From Orbicella faveolata (lineage: Eukaryota > Cnidaria > Anthozoa > Scleractinia > Merulinidae): 64,000 nucleotides of DNA. The stretch covers positions 1-64,000 of the forward strand of contig NW_018150156.1 of NCBI RefSeq assembly GCF_002042975.1, in the 5' to 3' direction. Below the pieces are notes generated by a model, which saw nothing but the letters and a program-made list of their open reading frames with translations, ran no database searches and was not told the origin of the DNA. Positions 23,125 to 35,025 of this stretch are shown piece after piece. The translations under genes were made by a program, and so were the position numbers. The stretch's first letter is position 1. Every line of letters starts with the position of its first letter.

Positions 23125-24210
23125 CAGGTTCTCTCAGTAATCACCTCAGAAAGTATGTCAAAGGTTAAATATTCAGTGTGTGATCAACTACGAGCAATTG
23201 ATAAAACAATTAAGAATGTTCTTCCCGTCTCATATAACCCTCGGTGGCCACCTGAGCTATTTCTTTTAAGTGGTAAGGTTGATATTTTCATTACAAAATC
23301 AAAGTTACCAGACTCTTACTGCTGGCTTTCACTGTCACGCCATCAAAATAGCCCTCTTTTTCAGAGGGTATTTCAAGTAACCAACCCAATTTACTGTTGC
23401 CAGAAAGAGAGAAATACAGGTCAGAAAGTCAACAAGGTGGGATTTTACATCCCAATGCAACAATGCATGAGCAACTTATTATATGAACGTCGTCGAAAAA
23501 TGGGCCATTCACGAACTCATGGCTCATAAAGAGGAAACGACAGATTGCTATTACAATATAGGCCATATCAAAAAGAAGTGTGCCTTAGGTCACCAACTAC
23601 TGAAAAAGTCCCTTGGCTTGGATACATCAGTAACTACAAAAGCAGACACCAAGTCAGCAAATTCAGCAAAGCTTGACTAGGAGGACCATGAGCACCATAA
23701 GGAAGAATCAGAGCCAATTATTCATGAAGGACTCTCCAGTAGCGAAGTAGAAGTCATCAAAACGCTGTTTTCCAGCCAAATAATTTCTCAGGCCCAAATC
23801 ACGTTCGACATGTGAGAAAAATAATGGCCGAACACATGCCGGGATTTAAGCGAATTTGCAGATGATTCTAAGATGGTGAAGAGAGCCTATGACAAAGTGG
23901 CCTACCCGGTAATACCAGAACATGGTATTGCCATCAAAGGAACCTGAACCATCATCTATCAGAACAGAAGCAGGGTTTAACAGCATAACTGAAGTGGAAT
24001 CTGTGTCTGCTGTCACTAACTACCAACTAAAAGCAAAATGGAATAAACCAGATGAAAACTACCTTGAAAACTTCTTTGAAAATATCCTGTGCACCCAAAC
24101 AAAGAAGAGCTGAAGTCGTCATTCCGGCCTGAAGGAAATCCTTAACAGAAAAGATCGTGACTTTGAGCCCTGCTACAACAAAGTGAAATACATGTTCGAA
24201 AAGGGGGCCA
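23125..24210 (+). pseudogene. Decayed gene of unknown family
   Basis: A strong acceptor (TTCTTTTTGCC...TTTCAG) ends at 23124. The following frame reads with a natural composition for about 130 residues, including RWPPELFLLSGKVD, PDSYCWLSLSRHQNSPLF and RVFQVTNPIYCCQKE. It then changes frame near 23470 and continues as CYYNIGHIKKKCALG and SSSEVEVIKTLFSSQII to about 23940, with stops after KLD and after TFDM. Further piece: SAVTNYQLKAKW near 24020. I do not recognise a named domain; it resembles an uncharacterised protein family that I associate with cnidarian genomes, from memory only. It could be host or transposon derived. It is not functional as it stands. Confidence 0.5.
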
Positions 24211-24416
24211 ACAAATAGAGACATCGAAAGGTCAGGTTTGCTTTCAAGTTACCACATATGAATTGTGGACGGTCTTAAAATTACAAGCCCAACAAAAGGA
24301 TGGCCTCTTTTGAGCTACAAACAGAGAACATTGTTTAAAAACTGTGTACGATCATTTACACACCATTTAAGGCGTAAACTGTACGGTCGGAGAATTATGA
24401 AACCAAAACAAACACA

Positions 24417-25951
24417 AACTAGTGAGACAATCTCAGATAGTACAGAGTGTAATTTACGGCTCTGATACAGTAGTCACATAGGTCCTCCACCCATGGCGTT
24501 CTCTCCCTTGGTAGCCTACTAATATGAACGAAATATGAGTGGACAAAAACTTGATAAGACATAATCTTAGCAGTGTGTATGTTTCATGTTTGTGTTTTCT
24601 TTCAAGGCCCAAAAATAACTTACAACTACCGTTTGTCAAGATGGGTTTGAAAGTCATTGCAGCAAATGTGACAATTGTACTTTTCATGCCGTTTGTAACT
24701 TGATACTTTTGTTTTCCTCGCCAATGTGTCACAAGGTACCTTTGTTTCCACGAAACTATATGAAAAATGTGTATTTTTTTACTCACTGCTGGAGATAAAT
24801 GGAAAATAAAAGTTAAATATCTGCTGAAAGGTCGAAGAGGAATGATTTTGTTTTATTCAAAACGCAAATTTTCATTTCACGGATAAAGAGGAACTAATCT
24901 AATTATCAAATAGTCATGTCAAGTCACGGAAGAGTGCGTTCTTATTCTGTTGCCAGCCGGGTTGGTGTAAACAATAAAACCACATCAAAGTAATACACAA
25001 AGCTATCCAGTAATAGCATTGAGGAGCATTTTAACGAGAAGTATTGAAGGTACTTGACCAAAATTATATCCCACGTAGGTGAGCAAGTCATCTCATTGAC
25101 TGATGAAATTAATTGGAGGTTTCAGTAAGTACCACAGAGTCTGCGGCAATAATAACAATGTTTCTTTTGTCACAAATTTACTTGTTTTACATGTAACTAA
25201 CGCAGGAAAGTTTCGGCTGAATATGAACTTTTGGCTCTCTTTCATAGAAGAGGAAACAAACAAGCTGCTAAGGAGAAGCAATATGTTCCCATTCTCTATT
25301 TCAACCCTGGCAAAGAAACAGCAGACAACATTTCTTGAATCGAGCTAGGGAAGATTCCAGAAGATAAGCAGTCACAGCAGCGTTCTTTACACTAAAAAAG
25401 AAGAACTGACGTTACCTGAAATATAACTGCTATCCCTAGGCAAAATGAGAGTTTGATATCACTCATTTACAAAAAATAAAAACAAGCGTGCATCTGAACT
25501 CGAGAATGGAGTTTATCACACTAGTAATGCTAGAACGCATGCGTCTTACATGTTATGTTCTACCACAAGGGAAAGCATTCAATGTTCATCGGTAGTCCCG
25601 TATGAAATGTATCTTTCACCTAACATATAGTCGACTTTGACGTTAACTAATCTGCACATGCATTTGGAGCAAATTGCTTTTGTTCTTAAGAGCATGGCAC
25701 CACAAGGATAGCATGAGATTTGCAAACCACATATATTCTTGTCATGTTATTAAAAAAAGCAACATAAATATGACAGGTTTTGCGTAATGCACTGAGGTAC
25801 CCACCCCACCCAACTCCCCTTCCCGCAAGGCTAATTGATTAATTGAAATTAATTAATTAAACAAACATTAAAGTTTACACCTTATGGCATTAGTGCTTTA
25901 GCGAATATCAGCACCCTAAAACATCCCAATAGTACACTCGGCACTAAAAAC
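24417..25951 (-). repeat. Dispersed repeat R1, copy B
   Basis: It matches copies A and C over nearly its full length. Near the left end is TAGTACAGAGTGTAAT (24438) and near the right end the reverse complement reads TAGTGCCGAGTGTACT (ending 25946), so the element may have short inverted termini. The AT-rich block 25835-25865 (AATTAATTAATTAAAC) is shared with copy C only. Confidence 0.75.
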
Positions 25952-26843
25952 AGGAGAGATATGAAGTGTAGCACGGCCATGAAAAAATCACAATGGTTGA
26001 AAAACGGTGTACAGTCAATTTCAAACCCTTTACGCAACGGTCCATATAAGAAGGAAAGAACCACGCGGCAAGGAATGCAAAAAGGTACTAACTTTTGTGC
26101 AACTTTACTATTGTTGTATCCTACTTCTGATTGGCTCAATCAACAAACTCTAGCAAAACTTCAGGTAGCTGTACATATATTTATGCATAATTTATCAACT
26201 ATCTTCCTTTCAACTAAACCTCTTCGAGTCTGGATACCAAAGTAATCCATGTGGGGAACATTGGAAAATTGGAAGCTTTTATTGTCTTTGTTTACAACTG
26301 TTGTGATTGGTTGAATGTTTTAACACAAAGGAAACTACCTTTAAAAATAGAGTTTAAATACAGTTTATTTCATAAACCTGCTTTTCATCGGTTGACACAG
26401 TCTCCATATGAAAACACAACTGTTTCAATGTGGGGAAAGCACATTGTCTCAGAACAATAGAAAATGCTACAGTTCTTATGTGGATCATTACTTGAAGTGT
26501 ATGGTAATTAACCAACAATAGCAAAACAAAACCAAAAAAACAAGAAATACTATAAAGAATAGAACAGTCATTGATGTAGCATGAACTATGAGTGTAGAAT
26601 GGCTGTCAAAAAAAAATGATTATAGTGTACAGTCATTAAACTACAATAACAACCAAAAAAAAAACAGGAAAGGCTATGAAGTTTAGTACAGTTGTAGAAT
26701 TTTTCTAAAAAAGAGTACAACCATTAAAGTAAGTAAACTTACATTGTACGGTTGTAAAATTACCAAACACATGTAAAATAATGATATGTGTGTCAGATTT
26801 CTGAAATGTCCTGAACAACTTTGGTATGACACTTGTTATTTGT
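25952..26843. other. Stretch without recognisable gene
   Basis: A/T-rich sequence with runs of A and short chance frames. The word GTGTACAGTCA occurs more than once (about 26008 and 26625), otherwise nothing is recognised. Confidence 0.45.
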
Positions 26844-27279
26844 TTGGGATAAAACACGAGCTAAGGTACAAATCCCTAGGGAGTGCCCTCTTAAATTTCT
26901 TCAGATATACTCCTGCATTATGTTGATAATTCTAACCTGTGTCATTTTGCTTGATTTTATTGTAATGGCATGTTAAAATATGGCGATTCCAAATGAACAT
27001 ATTATTGTTGTTGCTGTTTTCCCTAGAGGATCGTCCGTCTTGTATGTCTTTATGTATGTTTCACCAAGTATATAAATCAGCTTACAAATGCTGTTTAACT
27101 TGTGAAATATGTAGCTTACAACCACATTAATTGAAATTTAGCACAATACCTCAGCATCATCTGAAAATGAGTGTCAGGTAACTTCAATCGAATGAATAGT
27201 CTATTCATTTTCTCTTTGATATTTTTTGTGTATAAGAGGGTCTCAATGAGGCGGGGTACTTTCAGTGATGGTTACCGTA
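26844..27279. other. First copy of a 436-bp exact repeat beside an assembly gap
   Basis: The same 436 bases appear again at 27439-27874. Between them lie one N (27280), a 58-bp fragment and 100 Ns. This is most simply an unmerged overlap of contig ends. No gene is recognised in it. Confidence 0.85.
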
Positions 27280-27338
27280 NCCACAATCTAGCAAGCATAT
27301 AAATATGTTAGGTCGAGTTCACGGCCTTGTTTAACGTT

Positions 27339-27438
27339 NNNNNNNNNNNNNNNNNNNNNNNNNNNNNNNNNNNNNNNNNNNNNNNNNNNNNNNNNNNNNN
27401 NNNNNNNNNNNNNNNNNNNNNNNNNNNNNNNNNNNNNN
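27339..27438. other. Assembly gap of 100 Ns
   Basis: A run of exactly 100 N marks a scaffold gap of nominal size. Confidence 0.98.
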
Positions 27439-27867
27439 TTGGGATAAAACACGAGCTAAGGTACAAATCCCTAGGGAGTGCCCTCTTAAATTTCTTCAGA
27501 TATACTCCTGCATTATGTTGATAATTCTAACCTGTGTCATTTTGCTTGATTTTATTGTAATGGCATGTTAAAATATGGCGATTCCAAATGAACATATTAT
27601 TGTTGTTGCTGTTTTCCCTAGAGGATCGTCCGTCTTGTATGTCTTTATGTATGTTTCACCAAGTATATAAATCAGCTTACAAATGCTGTTTAACTTGTGA
27701 AATATGTAGCTTACAACCACATTAATTGAAATTTAGCACAATACCTCAGCATCATCTGAAAATGAGTGTCAGGTAACTTCAATCGAATGAATAGTCTATT
27801 CATTTTCTCTTTGATATTTTTTGTGTATAAGAGGGTCTCAATGAGGCGGGGTACTTTCAGTGATGGT

Positions 27868-28279
27868 TACCGTAAATCCTCGAATCCCAGGGTGCTTATT
27901 TCAAATTTAGGAAAAGACGGGGGGCACTTAATCGAGGAGGGGCGCTTATTTAATTTTTCCCAAATCATGGCCTGGCATGATCACTTTTTTAATACATCAT
28001 CTGCACATAAACAACAGCATAAGCTATTTATCGACATAAAAAGCTGATCCTAAACTTTAAATCGTGGCACCGTTAGTACTTGTAACTTTTTTCCAAACTT
28101 AACATGTTCACAAACTGAAACAATGCACAAATCTAATACTACATGACGAAAACTATACATCCTTTGTTGTCTCATTATTCATCCACAAAATGGGGGGAGG
28201 GGAGGGGGGTGCTTATTTTAAATTTTGGCTGATAGGAGGGCGCTTATTCGAGGGGGGCGCTAATTTGAGGATTTTGGTA
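27868..28279. mobile_element. TA-flanked MITE, 'gggcgcttattcgagg' family
   Basis: The left end TACCGTAAATCCTCGAAT and the reversed right end TACCAAAATCCTCAAAT are inverted copies. Next to each lies GGGTGCTTATTT / GGGCGCTTATTCGA in mirrored orientation. TA stands at both tips and may be the target duplication. No coding frame. Confidence 0.78.
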
Positions 28280-29539
28280 AAAGTTAAAAATATTGTTTTT
28301 CGACAGTTGACAGTGAACAAATTTGGGCAGTTGGTGTTTAACAGCTTATTGTGGATGGCTATTGACGGTTGATAGTAAAGTATTAATACTTATTTTCCTT
28401 TTCAATGGCTAACGGGTAACCCTTCTAAAACCCTCAGATAAGTTCTGTTCCTTGTGCTTACTAATGACCTAACAGCGCACGCGGCAAGATCAGGCAAACG
28501 CCAAAAGACCTTAAAATTGATATTTTATGTCCAGTGTGAACAACGCAGTGTTAGAATGAATATATATTGGAACCTTACTGGCAATAAGGTAAAAGATACA
28601 GAGGTTATAACTTATACTTACTGTTAATTGGGCAACATACTTTGCCTATTTTGTTCTTTACACTCAGCGAGCAATTTTGAATACCCATTTGAATCACTGA
28701 TTTCCTTGATCTACTCAAGTAATCTCCATTGCCATAGCGATAAAATAATACATTTTCAAAAAGAAACATCTAGGTTAGTGCAATTCTAGCCTTAAAGGTG
28801 TCAATCTGACAAAAAGTATGCATTTTGGTTGATTTCCTGCCAAATTTACCCTTTGCACTTAAAAACCGGCCAAACTATGCAAGGTAATGCAGAAAAAAAC
28901 ATATCATGATATTATCTATGCAGTTTTACACTCTGGTATAAATTTTCAGCCACATTGGTTGGAAGTAGCAAGTTTTATTGTGATTTGAAGTCGTGTTTGA
29001 TTTCCTGTTGCAAAAAATTGACTCTCTGCAATTCAAAGTATTGTAACTCGAAATTTCTTAAAATTGGCTGAAACTTTGCTCACACTTGCTTTAACACATT
29101 ATAAGTATGTGTGAATTTATTTAGCTTATTCCCTCTTAAACGACTGAAGTGACATTTATTCTTGTCGGTGTGGTTCAAAAAAAAAAGGTGTATATCATTT
29201 CTTGAGCTTTGAATCCAGTGCTAGTCATGCAAGTACACCTGAAAATTTTCATAACTCCAAAAATCGATATTGCTTCAATGGAGGTAACATAAGGTAATGG
29301 TATGGGAGTCGGGTGAATCATAATTGATCATAGTTTTCGCGAAAAAAAAAAGTTTCCCACGATTTTTTTGTGTTTGTAGAGTAAAATGGCTGTTTTCTCA
29401 CCGGATCAAAAAGTAAACAGCTAAAAATTCATGAAACTTTGGCGTAAAAGAAAACAGTAAACTGGATGATGGAGATTTCTATGTCTCAAATTTTTTTTGG
29501 ATTTTTAAAAAACCAAGTTTTCCCTGGCATCGAAGTGCT
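28280..29539. other. Stretch without recognisable gene
   Basis: AT-rich sequence of old-repeat character. No convincing coding region, RNA gene or element boundary. Confidence 0.45.
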
Positions 29540-29917
29540 TGATGAGGAAGATACAGAGAGTCATTTACTTTAGTGTGCCTTAGAATAATCAAACATGGCG
29601 ATCCAGTTGGCGATCAAAAAATGCGCAAGATTTGTAACCAAGAAGACATCATGGTGAGCTTAACACAGAGGAAATGGACTTGGATTGGACACATACTGAA
29701 AAAAGACCCCAGTGACATTGCTAAAGAAGGTCTGTTCTGGACACCAGAAGGGAAAAGACAACCGGGAAGGCCTAGAACAACCTGGAGGAGGTCAACAGAA
29801 AAAGAACTCAAGACTATACACTTGACCTGGGGTGAAATCCAGAAGGTAGCACAGCATCATTCGCACTGCAGAGAGACTGTGAGGGCCTTATGCATCCAAT
29901 GGTGCGATGAGGACTGA
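29540..29917 (+). pseudogene. LINE ORF2 C-terminal fragment (RTE-like or related)
   Basis: The frame includes LTQRKWTWIGHILKKDPSDI, KEGLFWTPEGKRQPGRPRT and ETVRALCIQWCDED before a TGA. The pattern WIGH-x(n)-W-x-PEGKR-x-GRP-x-TWRR is the conserved end of the reverse transcriptase ORF of several LINE clades. Only the last about 120 codons are present, which is the usual 5' truncation from incomplete reverse transcription. The sequence after the stop is short and A/T-rich. Confidence 0.75.
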
Positions 29918-30582
29918 TGATGATTCGAATAAATTGTGTCTTTCATCCACAAGTAATGTTCTTTTTCCTTTGAAATTACTGCTAGCTCTTTTAATTTGTG
30001 TCAGTCAAGGCAAAACCTAGTCGCAAATTTGTGACTACTCTTGTTTTTCTAGTTGCAAATAAGTAAAGTTAAGTCACAAATGCAACTGTATTGATCACAA
30101 TTTCAAGCCCTCCATGGGCAATAAAAATACTGTGAAAAGATAATTAAAGTACTGAGGAAATTTTCATGGGCCATTAAAAATGCCCCATTGATGGGGTTTT
30201 CATGGGCCATGAATTTTGCGTGCCATTAACATCCCAAGAGATAAACACCATGAAAATCTGTTCGTAAGTTTCATGGTTTGTTTTCCAATACCATGAAAAT
30301 CCCATTAAATTACATTTTATGATTCCATTAAATTTAATGGCATTTTCATGCATTTTTTATGTTTTTGTTTTCAGAACGGAAATTTCAAGGGCTATTAACT
30401 GGGAATTTTTAAGAGGATTTTCAACACACTCCTAATACTTTTTTCATGCTTTGTTCTTGGGATTTTTCCTATGAAAAACCCTTGAATTTGCACCATGAAA
30501 AACCTGTTGAAACTGCATGAAAAACCTTGTGATTTTCCCATTAAAAATTTCCCAAGATTTTAATGTGTTGGTTTCATAGTGA
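29918..30582. repeat. Repeat-rich stretch with many TTTTCATGG words
   Basis: From about 30010 to 30112 lies an end of the 'gggcttgaaatta' family. From 30160 to 30560 the words TTTTCATGGGCC, CCATGAAAATC and ATGAAAAACC recur in both orientations, so the stretch is rich in small hairpins. A shorter relative (CCATTAATGGGATTTTCATG) lies at 21171. No gene is seen. Confidence 0.5.
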
Positions 30583-30588
30583 CACAAG
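30583..30588. other. Target site duplication CACAAG (left)
   Basis: CACAAG directly precedes the left tip TATGGTGG of the transposon and is repeated at 35368-35373 directly after its right tip CCACCATA. Confidence 0.88.
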
Positions 30589-30930
30589 TATGGTGGCCCA
30601 CAACTGCCATAGCTGTTTTGCATGTTTTTATTACATTTTCCTCACAAAATAGTTTTACTTTAAAAAAAACCCAGTAAAGTTAAGTAACATTTGTTTTAAC
30701 ATGAAACGAAATGAACAAAAACATTAACCAAAGTTGACTGAAAGTATAACTAGAATTAAAACTAAAATTAATGTAAAATGAAATGAAATTAAAATTTAAA
30801 TCAATTCTAAATCAAATTGAAAGCAACTCCACAATGACTCACACTGCATTTTTTTTGAATCAAAAGAAAAACAAAACGAAATATCCTTATGGCCCAGAAC
30901 TGCCATAGACCAGCATGCTTTGCGAAATTA
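30589..30930 (+). repeat. Left 342-bp terminal inverted repeat
   Basis: It pairs with 35026-35367 along its whole length with a modest number of differences. Shared words include TGCCATAGCTGTTTTGCATG and GCCATAGACCAGCATGCTTT. The transposase ATG follows 5 bases inside. Confidence 0.88.
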
Positions 30931-30934
30931 AACA

Positions 30935-32492
30935 ATGGCCGCCAGAATGTGCAATGTGAGTTGGATGGAAGATCTCGACTTAAAGGAAGAGTTACATAAG
31001 TATGTTTGCCAAGGCCTTAAAAGAGATGAGATTCTAAACTTTATGGAACAACATTTTGGTGAATACACTTGGAGCTTGTGAACCCTTGAGCGAAGAATGT
31101 GTCATTATTTTCGATATTCACTACACGGATACTGATGTCACAGTCGAGGAAGTGAAATCTGCAGTTCGAAAAGAACTTGATGGGCCAGGTAAACTTTTGG
31201 GCTTCCAAGCCATGCACAACAAGATAAGGCAAGAATATCTACTAAATGTTCCAAGAAATTTGGTACATGCCATAATGTTTGACCTTGACCCAGAGGCACT
31301 TGAAGCTCGATGTCCAACTGTAAAGAAGGGAAAGACTAAAGGTCATTTCTCAACAAAGGGAACCAGCTGGGTACACTCGATGGATGGGCATGATAAGCTC
31401 ATGGGGTATCAGATCAGCACTTTTCCTTTAGCTATTTACAGTTCTATCAACACAGCCAGCAGAAAAATTCTTTGGCTTAAGATTTGGACCGGAAACTCAG
31501 ATCCTAAAAGGATCGCGAGCTGGTATTTAGAGCACTTGTATGAAACGAGGACAATTGTGTCTCACATTAGAATTGATAAAGGAAGTGAGACTGGAATTAT
31601 GGCGACAATGCACTCGTATCTCTGTCAAATCAATGGTGACATGAATCCTTTTGACACTGTTACATATGGGCCATCTTCTTCAAACCAGGTATGTCATTCA
31701 AAAAAATGAAATTCCACAGGAATTAGGAAATTTGTAATGTATCATGATTTTTTTTCAACAAATAGATAGAACAGTGGTGGAAGGAACTTCATGAACGGCT
31801 GGAGAAGTATTAAAGAACAAATAGCAGCACTCAAGGGTGAGGGATATTATAATCCATGCAATGAAGTTGAAAGGTACATGTAAATTTTTATGTACTGAGA
31901 AAAAGTGTATACCTTCTAAATTAGGTCTGCTCCACTATGTAAAATGTAGCTAATTAACAATACTGTGCAAGGATTCCTTTTGAGCTTTATACATTGCTAT
32001 ACTCTAGACTTCCTTTACCCCCACAGGAAGCTTCTATCGTACTTACTAATTCCTGTTACCCAACGTCAACTTGATGTATTTCAAGAAACTGAGTGGAACA
32101 GTCACAGGATCTGCACACAAAAGAACACTGTGCTACCTGATGGAGTTCCAGACCACATATACAACTTTCATGAAGAGTATGGGCTAGAAGAGTGTGGTTT
32201 TTTCTTTGTTGGTGGGGGGGGGGGGGGGGGGGGGGGGGAGGGGGGGAATCGATACTCCACGACTTACTATATTTTCTTTTTGACTGTTACAGGATTCCCA
32301 GTCACAGAGGAACAGTTGAAAGAGGTTGCTCAACACTCAGGGGTTTTAGAAATTGATGATGATTTCACTGAATCTGAGTTCAGGACCAAATGTGGCAGAA
32401 TTATACTTATGCCTGTTGAGCACCATGTAGATCCGGCAGAGTGCACTGAAGCATACAAGAATTTAAAAAGGAAATTCTCTCAAACTGTTTAA
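30935..32492 (+). pseudogene. IS3EU-like rve/DDE transposase, four exons (damaged)
   Basis: The start is ATG 30935 (MAARMCNVSWMEDLD). Exons: 30935-31688, 31766-31873, 32027-32196 and 32293-32492, each bounded by GT and AG and joined in phase (NQ|IEQWW, VE-R-KLLSY, EEC-G-FPVT). The catalytic core shows WVHSMDGHDKLMGY (first Asp), RIDKGSETG (second Asp) and SSNQIEQWWKELHERL (Glu), the pattern of the integrase-like transposases of this group, which cut and join DNA ends. Frame breaks near 31080 and near 31810 (after HERLEKY) stop translation in this copy. Intron 3 contains a run of more than 20 G (about 32213-32237). The C-terminus (EEQLKEVAQHSGVL) ends normally at 32492. Confidence 0.8.
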
Positions 32493-33710
32493 CCAACACC
32501 ATCTTAAGTTTAATTCACATGTAAAGAAAGGAACGGCAGTATAAGATATAACAAACATTGTAATGTTCACAATAATGCTACATTGTGGCATCTTATGGGC
32601 TAACTGACCTGATTTTTTTTATCGCCAATTGAATTTTATGTCAGTAAGATTTTCATCTAGTTGCTATGGTAACAATATTGTAAAGCTTCACTGGGGCTCT
32701 GTGCCCCATCCCAGACCAGTGTTTTATTGAAATTCAAAACATCTGTCACTGACTGACATAACAAGATTATAAAAGTTTGTAACATCATGCTAAGAAATGT
32801 ACATCAGATAATTGGAGTGTCCAAGTACACCTATTATCTACATAGTTGACCACCAGATTAACTCCAAATGAACAATAACTATCGTTAAAACCCAACCTAT
32901 CCATGTATGGATATCACAGCAAGAGTAACGATGATAAAGTTACAACTCGCAAAATGGGTTGCTTTGTAGCCTATTATAATACTCAGAGCTAATATACGAA
33001 AGGCTTGTAACATGTTAAGAAATGTACATCAAAGTAGTGATATTGTCCAGATATGCAGACTCTACAGCAACAATGATTTAAAATCAAACATAACCACATA
33101 CATGTAGGTCAGATGGACAGCTCTTCAAGGGTACTTGAATATTATAAGACATCCAGATGTAGCAAATCAAAAAAGGTCATATATTACTGATATTACACAA
33201 ACAAGACTTAAAGTTGGTTTTCATAAGGAAACAAGTTAAGCAATACAACCACCTTGAATTGAGGGGCTTAGAACCGAAGTTGGCCAACCCCTCAAATCTT
33301 GAAAAATTCCTTGGCAAACAAAACAACACTGTCAAAGTGTGTATTTAACAGAATCAGAAATGTGTTTTAGAACTTGAAATATTTCTTTTTCCTGGTAGCA
33401 ACTCATTTTTGTTATTGCATTTCTAAGAAAAAATTAATGTGCAATTTCCAGTTATCAATTTTAGGACAGCCAACATTGCCTCTGAGTCCCTCACATTTTC
33501 TATCACTATACTTTCACATGTTCCTTCTTCAGCTGAAGGTATTGTTAAACTGCAACAATCAACAACACAAAATATATGCGAGAAAATATATACATAACCT
33601 TTTCCTAAGTAGAGAACTGAAGTCACATTTGGTTTTGTCTCTGCGGTGTCTTTGCTTTTTAATCTTAGTTAATACAAAGTTTGTTAATTTTGTTTAACTT
33701 GAAAATGGCT
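32493..33710. other. Non-coding middle of the IS3EU-like transposon
   Basis: This lies between the ends of two convergent genes. A short duplicated block occurs (AAGAAATGTACATCA near 32792 and 33017). No frame of interest. Confidence 0.55.
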
Positions 33711-35009
33711 TCAGTGACAAACTTCTGCAATAAAAATTACATATGTGGTTGACTTTAAAGTTTTCAATAGCATAGCAGAAAGGTTCCCTGTAGTGAACAG
33801 GACTTCATTTTGGCTGTCTAATAACTCAGCAGAGGCAATCTCTGGGTCAAACAGCTCATAGCAAGCCCCCTGCACATCCACAAGCATAACTTGATAATTT
33901 GACTTCTCATAGGAGAAGTGAACCAAACATTCTGCTTTTTGTAGCGTCACATCCTCTTTATTTCAGCAAGGTGTTCCATCGTTATTGACAAGTTTTTCCA
34001 TTTTACCTTCCACAAATTCTTCAACAGTGACAAATTCCCCATCTGGAAGCTTGGCAAGGTAAATGGTTTTGTAGGAGAATGTTTCGCCAAATAAATCTCT
34101 GAGGTCTTGGTCCAAGACTACCTGTGTAAGTTGAGCAGCAACATTTCAAGCAAGGTGGCGCATTTGAACCACTTTCCTGGTGTGCTGCTCAACAGTTTGA
34201 TTGATAGCTTCAATGTCTTTAAGGACACTTGTCTTACGTTTCTTCACAACACACTCTACATTTGAAAATTCTTGGGTGTTACTTTTTGCCCTGTAAGCCT
34301 TTCTAAATCCACCTTGCCCAAGTAGATCTTTTGAAATCTGAAATTCCACTGCGATATCAACAGTTGACCATATCATGGTATCCAAGTGAAAAGTATTCAA
34401 GTTAACCATGGTAGTGCCAGATTTAACAACACGACCCAGGCTGATACAGAGAGGCTCTTCGGAATAACTTTCGATTTAGTATTCTTGATTTTGCCCTTTC
34501 TACTTGGGCTTGGAAGTGACTGAGTGACTTTAGAAACTGATGCAGCATTGCCCTGTTTTCTTTTCAGTGTTCTCTTACGGCCAGTATCTTCACTGTCGCA
34601 TTGGGTGTCATCACATTTACCTTCAATTTCGACCTCAGTTTCATCAATAAAGTGAACATGGATTAATTTAGTGTTTGGTATTTGTTTTACTGTACCACAA
34701 GAGAGGCCTTGTTCGCCAGCCAGTATATCACATACCATACCTGCTCCAATCTTTGATGTGAAATGGCTTGTGCACGCTTCCTTGATGTTTCCTTGATGTT
34801 TACGATGGTCAGCTCTCTACCACTGAAATCAACAAACTCTCTGGGCTGATTCCAGTGTATTTTTGTTGTTCACCAGCCACTTTGGAACTTAATCGTTGCA
34901 CAGTTAGTTCGTCCTTACAGCTCTTGTCGTCTTTGCCTTTACCTGCACATGTCCCCGCTCTCTTTCGTTTCATTTCAGCTTGAAAGGCCTTCCACCCCTT
35001 GTCCGCCAT
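33711..35009 (-). pseudogene. Alpha-kinase (MHCK/EF2K type) carried by the transposon (damaged)
   Basis: The start is ATG 35007-35009 (MADKGWKAFQAEMKRKRAG). A basic, Ser/Lys-rich region follows (GRKRTLKRKQGNAA near 34580), then the alpha-kinase domain from about 34340: GQGGFRKAYRAKS (Gly-rich N-lobe), VECVVKKRK (ATP-binding Lys), HTRKVVQMRHLA, VTVEEFVEGKMEKLVNNDG (hinge), CLVHFSYEKSN, VMLVDVQGACYELFDPEIAS (catalytic and metal-binding region) and FTTGNLSA (GN-loop). This order is diagnostic for MHCK/EF2K/TRPM7 kinases, which phosphorylate Ser/Thr. Stops near 34148 and 33962 and a frame change near 34400 show that this copy is dead. No vWA, WD40 or channel domain accompanies the kinase. It converges on the transposase gene. 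Confidence 0.82.
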
Positions 35010-35025
35010 TTTGTAATTTCTGAGA

